This document shows positions 61,014-64,000 of a stretch of 64,000 nucleotides of DNA, one piece after another (position 1 is the first letter of the stretch; each line of letters begins with the position of its first letter). The stretch is from Sphingomonas_D zeicaulis (GTDB lineage: Bacteria > Pseudomonadota > Alphaproteobacteria > Sphingomonadales > Sphingomonadaceae). A program made the position numbers and the translations under genes. Under the pieces are notes generated by a model. It saw only the letters and a list, made by a program, of their open reading frames with translations, ran no database searches and was not told the DNA's origin. The DNA is taken from NCBI RefSeq assembly GCF_050433225.1, contig NZ_JBNPXQ010000002.1, positions 310,001 through 374,000 of the forward strand, given 5' to 3'.

Positions 61014-61844
61014 ATGAGCGTCCTGACGTTGCAAGAATCTGGCGGCTACGTTTCCTTCGACGAAGATCAGTGCAAGGAAGCGGGCCAGTCGCTGGCGACG
61101 CGCTACCGTGAAGCATCGCCGTTCCCGCACATCGCAATCGACGATTTCGTGGACGCTGCCGTCCTGCGTCGCTTGCTTGCCGAATTCCCGGGCAGCGACG
61201 GCCGCGATTATTTCGATCGCGAGCAAGAGCGGCTGAAGTTCCAGTATCATCCCGGTTCGGTCCAGGGCGCGCTGGTCAAGAACCTCCTCGCTGAGCTCAA
61301 CAGCGAAGCCTTCCTCACCTTCCTCGAGGAGATGACGGGCATCGGCGGGTTGATCCCCGATCCTTATTATCTGGGCGGCGGGCTGCACGAAACCAAGCGT
61401 GGTGGCCATCTCGGCGTTCATGCTGACTTCAACATCCACAATCGCATGAAGCTGGTCCGCCGGCTCAACCTGCTGATCTACCTCAATGACGACTGGTCGC
61501 CCGAATATGGCGGCGAGCTGGAGCTGTGGGATCGCGCGATGACCAAGTGCGAGGTCAAGGTGTCGCCGCTGATGGCGCGCGCGGTGGTGTTCAACACCGA
61601 TCTTGACAGCTTCCATGGCCATCCCGATCCGCTGACTTGCCCGCCGGAGCGGTCGCGGCGCTCGATCGCGACCTATTATTACACCGCGACCGAGGAGGGC
61701 ATCGCCAACCTGCCCAACCGCACGACGGTATTCCGCAAGCGGCCGGGCACGACGGAGAAGCGCGACATGAAGGTCGCGATGCGCCACTTCATGGCGGACT
61801 GGACGCCGCCCGCGCTTCGTCGCGCGTTTGGCAAGAAGGCCTAA
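61014..61844 (+). CDS. 2OG-Fe(II) oxygenase family protein
   Basis: A 276-aa protein. The iron triad fits: HxD in LGVHADFNIHN, distal His in DSFHGHPDPL and the 2OG-binding Arg in RSRRSIATYYYT. The double-stranded beta-helix region (about 110-235) contains RRLNLLIYLNDDWSPEYGG. This resembles prolyl-hydroxylase-type 2OG oxygenases. Its place between EPS genes suggests hydroxylation of a sugar, lipid or protein of that system; the substrate is unknown. Confidence 0.87.
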   Translation: MSVLTLQESGGYVSFDEDQCKEAGQSLATRYREASPFPHIAIDDFVDAAVLRRLLAEFPGSDGRDYFDREQERLKFQYHPGSVQGALVKNLLAELNSEAFLTFLEEMTGIGGLIPDPYYLGGGLHETKRGGHLGVHADFNIHNRMKLVRRLNLLIYLNDDWSPEYGGELELWDRAMTKCEVKVSPLMARAVVFNTDLDSFHGHPDPLTCPPERSRRSIATYYYTATEEGIANLPNRTTVFRKRPGTTEKRDMKVAMRHFMADWTPPALRRAFGKKA

Positions 61845-61878
61845 CCCGAGATTGACATCGCCCCGCATCCTGCGTTGA

Positions 61879-63306
61879 GTGTTTCGACGGATGCGGGCGC
61901 AGGCCGGTGCAGCGGCGCCGGCCGGCATGCGGGAGGCCAGTGACAGAGTGATGCAGAGCGCAACGGTCGATAACCGTCGGCGGGTGCCGTTGAGAACGCG
62001 CGCGCGGGTTCCGGCCCTGGTCGCCGGCTTCCTTTTCCTGATGATCATCCCCCACACCTTCGCATTCTATGCGGGGCCGGTGCTGATCACCTCCTACCGC
62101 CTGTTCATGATCCTCATCCTGCCGGTTCTGATCACCAAGGTGATCGCGCCGGACATGAAGTTCCACAAGTCGGATTGGCTGCTGCTCGGCTTTTCAGGCT
62201 GGGCGTGCCTGTGCATCTTCCTGAACTATCCTTTCGGAGGCGCTATCGAGCGCGCCGGGCAGCTTCTGCTCGAGGTGACCTGCGCCTATTTCCTGGGACG
62301 GGCCTGCTTCAAGTCACTCGACGACATCTATTCGATCCTGAACCCGCTGTTCCTGATCGTATTCATCGCTTTCGTCATCGCGATTCCTGAGGCGATCAGC
62401 CATGAGAAGCCGTTGATCGAATATACCAGCCAGCTCACGGGCATCGCCCCCGGCTTCTATTCGGACGGCACCGACATCCGCATGGGTCTGCGCCGTGCGC
62501 AGGCCTTCTTCGAGAATACGATCCTTTTCGGCCTGTTCTCGGCGACGCTGGTTTCGCTTCTGTGGTATATGGAGAAGCGACCGGCGGCGCGTATCGGCAA
62601 GCTGCTGGTGGTGATCGGCGCGGTGCTGCTGTCGATGTCGACGACGCCGATCATCTCGATGATGACCCAGTTCGTGATGATCGGAATCGAAACGGCGACG
62701 CGGCGCATCAAAAAGCGCCTCATCAATACCGTGGTGATCCTGTCGATCTTCGCACTGGCGGTGAACACCTTCACCAAATCCGGCATCATCGGCCTGGTGA
62801 TCAACTATCTCGCGTTCAATCGCGCATCGAGTTACAACCGCATCCTGATCTGGGACTATGGCCTCATCAACATCTCGGCGCATCCGATCTTCGGCATGGT
62901 GCCGGAATATTGGGTGCGCGCACCGTGGATGAAGGTGTCGATCGACAATTTCTGGATTTATAACGGGCTGCTGTCGGGCTATGTCGGCTGGGCGCTGACC
63001 GCGCTCACGCTGATCGTGACGATGTGGCTGTTCCTTGCCGTCCCCAAGCAGTTGCTCAGCACACGCCATCAGAATTTCCGCCTCGCCTGGACCTTCATCA
63101 TGCTGTCGTTCGCGCTGTGCGGGTTCTGCGGCACCTTCTACGGCAAGTTTCAGCCCTTCTATTATTTCCTGGTTGGCATGGGCGCTGCGGCCGTGCCGAT
63201 GTATCAGCGCTTTGCTGCAGAGCGGAAGAAAGAGCTGCAGGGACAGCAGCCGGCCCGTCGTCGACACCCGCCGCGTGGGCGGGCGCCGACGCCTGCGGCG
63301 GCTTAA
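61879..63306 (+). CDS. O-antigen polymerase/ligase-like membrane protein (Wzy-like)
   Basis: A polytopic protein of up to 475 aa with about eleven helices and a large loop carrying HPIFGMVPEYWVRAPWMK before the last helices, as in Wzy/WaaL proteins. The C-terminus is basic (RRRHPPRGR). Likely joins EPS repeat units. The open frame begins with GTG 61879; a later ATG at 61951 (MQSATVDNRRR) is also plausible, so the start is uncertain. Follows the 2OG oxygenase by 34 bases. Confidence 0.75.
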   Translation: MFRRMRAQAGAAAPAGMREASDRVMQSATVDNRRRVPLRTRARVPALVAGFLFLMIIPHTFAFYAGPVLITSYRLFMILILPVLITKVIAPDMKFHKSDWLLLGFSGWACLCIFLNYPFGGAIERAGQLLLEVTCAYFLGRACFKSLDDIYSILNPLFLIVFIAFVIAIPEAISHEKPLIEYTSQLTGIAPGFYSDGTDIRMGLRRAQAFFENTILFGLFSATLVSLLWYMEKRPAARIGKLLVVIGAVLLSMSTTPIISMMTQFVMIGIETATRRIKKRLINTVVILSIFALAVNTFTKSGIIGLVINYLAFNRASSYNRILIWDYGLINISAHPIFGMVPEYWVRAPWMKVSIDNFWIYNGLLSGYVGWALTALTLIVTMWLFLAVPKQLLSTRHQNFRLAWTFIMLSFALCGFCGTFYGKFQPFYYFLVGMGAAAVPMYQRFAAERKKELQGQQPARRRHPPRGRAPTPAAA

Positions 63307-63358
63307 GCAGCCGATCCCTGGCGCGAAATCGAGGGCAAACGATCTTTCAAAAAGTTTG

Positions 63359-63374
63359 TTTCGCAAGTGCGAAA
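63359..63374. promoter_or_regulatory. Perfect dyad TTTCGCA-AG-TGCGAAA upstream of the pyruvyl transferase
   Basis: A 16-bp perfect inverted repeat with AT-rich flanks, 121 bases before the ATG. Shares the core TTTCGCA-N2-TGC with the 60889 site. Confidence 0.55.
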
Positions 63375-63495
63375 TAAAACCTAATCCTGTACCCACAGCG
63401 TCGTTTGATTCGAGGAGGCGTGCCACGTCCTCCCGGATCGGATGGAAGGGCGCCGAGGTGTTGCAACGTTGCGCGATCAAGATCGGGAGAAGTGC

Positions 63496-64000
63496 ATGAC
63501 GACCGAACTCAAGCCGTATCACCTCGGCTTGTTGTGGCATTCGCTCGATTCCGAGAATCTCGGTATGGGCGCGCTCACCATCGGCAACACCAACCTCATC
63601 GCGAACGCGCTGGCGAAGCATGGACGCAAGCCGGTGCTGCACATCATCGGCGGCCTCGGCCGCATCGATTATGCCGATGAAAGCCCGTTCGAATCCGATT
63701 TCACCAACGTCGGCTACAAATCGCTGCTGACCCCGGGCTCGGACCTTCACCGCACGATCCAGAAGTGCGACATCTTCTTCGACATCGGCGGCGGCGACAG
63801 TTTCTCCGACATCTATCGATTGAAGCGTTTCGCGCTGATCATCGGATCTAAGTTCGCCGCCGCGCGCACGGGCAAGCCCTTGATCTTCAGTCCCCAGACG
63901 ATCGGGCCGTTCCTAACCAAGAAGGGCCGGATGGCGGCGCGGGCCTCGCTGCGCCGTGCCGAGACCGTGTTCGCGCGCGACGTGCCCTCTTTCGAGGTGC
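63496..64000 (+). CDS. Polysaccharide pyruvyl transferase family protein, 3' end outside window
   Basis: ATG at 63496 with GGGAGAAG upstream. The first 168 residues read MTTELKPYHLGLLWHSLDSE, then NLGMGALTIGNTNLIANAL, the CDIFFDIGGGDSFSDIY block and PLIFSPQTIGPF. The GGGD and PQTIGPF blocks are typical of the polysaccharide pyruvyl transferase superfamily (CsaB/WcaK-like). It would add a pyruvate ketal to an EPS sugar. The gene continues past base 64000. Confidence 0.85.
   Translation, partial: MTTELKPYHLGLLWHSLDSENLGMGALTIGNTNLIANALAKHGRKPVLHIIGGLGRIDYADESPFESDFTNVGYKSLLTPGSDLHRTIQKCDIFFDIGGGDSFSDIYRLKRFALIIGSKFAAARTGKPLIFSPQTIGPFLTKKGRMAARASLRRAETVFARDVPSFEV

Overview
The window reads as chromosomal DNA of a sphingomonad-type alphaproteobacterium (Sphingomonas or a close relative). 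This is inferred from high GC with strong third-position bias, a large TonB-dependent receptor, an ANTAR/NasS pair, an Mla-type lipid ABC operon with an auxiliary lipoprotein, many short conserved proteins typical of Sphingomonadaceae, and an exopolysaccharide locus. No database search was possible, so family names rest on motifs, length and context.

Layout. 1-4291: AaeB/AaeX/AaeA-like efflux set (FUSC, DUF1656, HlyD) with a NodT outer-membrane factor; the first gene is cut by the window edge. 4352-6471: Skp-like chaperone, Lrp/AsnC regulator divergent from phenylalanine hydroxylase. 6480-7707: a graveyard of three unrelated broken genes. 7720-10198: mmsA and a divergent LysR regulator. 10274-13801: Mla-like operon. 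13999-16716: thrS-infC. 17145-19421: LD-carboxypeptidase and an Mpl/MurC-like ligase, divergent, probably murein recycling. 19474-24109: DUF6356 protein, alpha/beta hydrolase, TPR protein and M1 aminopeptidase. 24145-28703: MFS transporter, a 119-bp palindromic repeat, a TonB receptor and a divergent TetR regulator with a clear operator.

28704-33555 is the accessory segment. It has a G-run tract, a multiply frameshifted YcxB-like gene, a frameshifted gene of unknown family, a complete IS110-family (IS1111-type) element with 14-bp inverted repeats, three copies of a dispersed imperfect palindrome, and a small conserved protein. 33556-39496: HTH protein, an active/inactive M16 peptidase pair, an orphan NasS-NasT nitrate-sensing pair with a CTG start, and a small HTH ORF. 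39810-42156: a four-part OxyR-like site, ahpC and ahpF. 42221-45434: DUF4331 operon and a small membrane protein. 45548-54518: citrate synthase, GluRS, ComEC, cyclophilin, MgtE, catalase and tRNA-Pro(GGG).

54760-64000 is an exopolysaccharide modification and polymerisation locus. It carries a polysaccharide lyase, MBOAT plus SGNH O-acetylation pair, glycosyltransferase 2, acyltransferase 3, a 2OG-Fe(II) oxygenase, a Wzy/ligase-like membrane protein and a pyruvyl transferase cut by the window end. Dyads centred on GCA-N(1-2)-TGC lie in four of its promoter regions and suggest common control. The least ordinary items are the IS1111-type element with its repeat neighbourhood, the shared EPS dyads, the OxyR tetrad, and the non-ATG starts of nasT (CTG) and possibly infC (ATA).
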